From: an uncultured Bacilli bacterium
GTDB lineage: Bacteria; Bacillota_I; Bacilli_A; RF39; UBA660
NCBI GenBank assembly: GCA_944351315.1
Contig: CALVPL010000091.1
Span: 1 to 14,022, forward strand
Direction: 5' to 3'
DNA: 14,022 nucleotides
Shown: positions 13,140 through 14,022 of the stretch, piece after piece
Layout: the number at the start of each line of letters is the position of its first letter
Numbering within the stretch: the first letter of the stretch is position 1
Notes under the pieces: generated by a model
What the model was told of the DNA's origin: nothing
What the model saw: only the letters and a program-made list of their open reading frames with translations
The model's database searches: none
Made by a program: the position numbers and the translations under genes

Positions 13140-13910
13140 ATGGATTTTTTAGAGAGTTTGTATAGTATTGAAAATTTTGGAATATATTTATTTATTATCA
13201 TTGGTATCTTAGTTGTTTTGTTTTTAGTTGTCTTATTTTTTGGAAGAAAAGATCAAAAGAAAAGAAAAGAATTGGAAGACAAATTAGAACAAACTAAGAT
13301 TAGTACAAGAGATGCATTTAAAGATGTATCAGAAGAACCTACAAATGTAGAAGTACCAGCATTAGAACCAGAAGTAGAAAACATTAAAGAAGAAAATGAA
13401 ATGACTTTTTCTCCTGAGAAAAATATAACAACAAATGCAGTTTTAAATAGTGATTTAGAATTAGACAACTCATTAGTTCATGAAGAACCTAGTGAAGAAG
13501 AACCAAAGAAAGAATTTGATTTTGATGCTTTAGCTGATGCAATTAGTAAAGAGTTAGCTGAAATGGAAAAAAATACAAATACGGAACCAGAAGTAGAACC
13601 TTTAAAACCTATTGAACCAGAAATAAATTATCGTGTTGAAGAACCTATTCATATAGAACCAGAAATACCTATGCCTAAAGAAGAAGTAAAACCAAAACCA
13701 GTAATGCCAGCGGTTTTCAGTTCTGTTTATGTTAACAGAGAAAAAGAAGAACCAAAGAAAGAAGAGGTAAAACCAGTTACAATAACGAAACCAGAAATTG
13801 AATTACCAAAAATGATGGATTTACCTAAAAAAGCATCTTCAAATCCAGAACCTGTTGAAACCATTAAACCGGTTTTAGAAGAAAAAGATGATGATATTAT
13901 TTTCCCATAA
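13140..13910 (+). CDS. Bitopic membrane protein with acidic, proline-rich tail, unknown function
   Basis: I do not recognise a family. Start ATG 13140 is chosen because AAAGGTGAT (13124-13132) lies 7 nt upstream; the in-frame GTG 13128 is inside that site. The 256-aa product has ~14 N-terminal residues, one strong TM helix (~15-34), then GRKDQKKRK. This positive cluster places the C-terminal side in the cytoplasm, with the N-terminus outside. A short charged helix (~40-52) follows. The rest is low-complexity and acidic, with many EP/KP units (EPEVEPLKPIEPEI; HIEPEIPMPKEEVKPKP). Two islands stand out: DFDALADAISKELAEME (126-142), which looks like an amphipathic helix, and AVFSSVYVN (191-199). 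It ends DDDIIFP. The layout recalls ZipA-type anchors without their globular domain. No catalytic motif. Flanked by its own promoter and terminator. Confidence 0.8.
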   Translation: MDFLESLYSIENFGIYLFIIIGILVVLFLVVLFFGRKDQKKRKELEDKLEQTKISTRDAFKDVSEEPTNVEVPALEPEVENIKEENEMTFSPEKNITTNAVLNSDLELDNSLVHEEPSEEEPKKEFDFDALADAISKELAEMEKNTNTEPEVEPLKPIEPEINYRVEEPIHIEPEIPMPKEEVKPKPVMPAVFSSVYVNREKEEPKKEEVKPVTITKPEIELPKMMDLPKKASSNPEPVETIKPVLEEKDDDIIFP

Positions 13911-13920
13911 GAGTTAAAGA

Positions 13921-13944
13921 AGTGTCTATCGGCACTCTTTTTTT
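13921..13944 (+). terminator. Terminator after the Glu/Pro-rich gene
   Basis: AGTGTC (13921-13926) pairs with GGCACT (13931-13936), including one G-U pair, around a TATC loop. C and seven T follow. The stem is short but of classic form. Confidence 0.75.
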
Positions 13945-13971
13945 CATATTTTTTTCATATTGTGCTATAAT
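13943..13971 (+). promoter_or_regulatory. Promoter for the gene at the right edge
   Basis: A perfect TATAAT (13966-13971) is preceded by TGC, an extended -10. TTCATA (13943-13948) lies 17 bp upstream as a weak -35. It starts at the end of the preceding terminator's T-run. Confidence 0.7.
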
Positions 13972-13990
13972 ACGAGTAATGGAGGGTTTT

Positions 13991-14022
13991 ATGAAACTTT
14001 TTAAACAAAGCGATAAGCTAAA
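13991..14022 (+). CDS. Start of a gene cut by the window edge
   Basis: ATG 13991 follows GGAGGG (13981-13986) at 4-nt spacing, and a good promoter lies upstream. Only ten codons are visible (MKLFKQSDKL), too few to identify the product. The strong signals make a real gene likely. Confidence 0.65.
   Translation, partial: MKLFKQSDKL

Noticed and set aside
1..14022. CRISPR array, tRNA gene, insertion sequence or prophage
   Set aside because: No regularly spaced repeats, cloverleaf-type sequence, transposase or phage gene was recognised on either strand.

Overview
The window is AT-rich, tightly packed bacterial chromosome with strong AGGAGG-type ribosome binding sites and TTGACA/TATAAT-type promoters. 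It points to a walled, low-GC member of the Bacillota (class Bacilli, perhaps a gut lineage near the Mollicutes). The evidence is DnaD, RecU, GpsB, RNase Y and YneF together with a Bacillus-type (class B) RNase P RNA, plus a class A penicillin-binding protein showing that a cell wall is made. The exact lineage is inference. TGA is a stop codon here: recU ends in TGA immediately before the next gene.

Layout. Positions 1-231 hold an inverted repeat and the cca leader. cca-dnaD-nth (238-2595) form a rightward operon that ends at a bidirectional terminator facing the leftward recU-pbp1A operon (2615-6029). A divergent gap of about 140 bp leads rightward to a 37-codon ORF, a diacylglycerol-kinase-like protein that has lost its catalytic motifs, and gpsB. 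The gpsB stop codon lies inside the first helix of rnpB. A short RodZ-like protein and pgsA follow. Next come a combined terminator/promoter/possible LexA site and recA. A decayed cell-surface protein gene lies between recA and rny. rny-yneF form an operon. Last are a membrane-anchored Glu/Pro-rich protein behind a promoter with an inverted repeat, and the first codons of one more gene.

From memory of Bacillus subtilis gene order, the left part (cca, dnaD-nth, ponA-recU, gpsB-rnpB) is a condensed copy of one locus. The right part (ymfM/rodZ-pgsA-recA-rny) is a condensed copy of a second locus, with cinA missing. The genes serve three main themes: RNA maturation and decay (cca, rnpB, rny), DNA replication and repair (dnaD, nth, recU, recA), and envelope growth (class A PBP, GpsB, RodZ-like, PgsA).

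No CRISPR array, tRNA, prophage or intact insertion sequence was seen. The less ordinary items are the kinase-dead DagK-like protein, the gpsB/rnpB overlap, the decayed surface gene with compensating frameshifts, the terminator/promoter/LexA overlap before recA, and the uncharacterised Glu/Pro-rich membrane protein.
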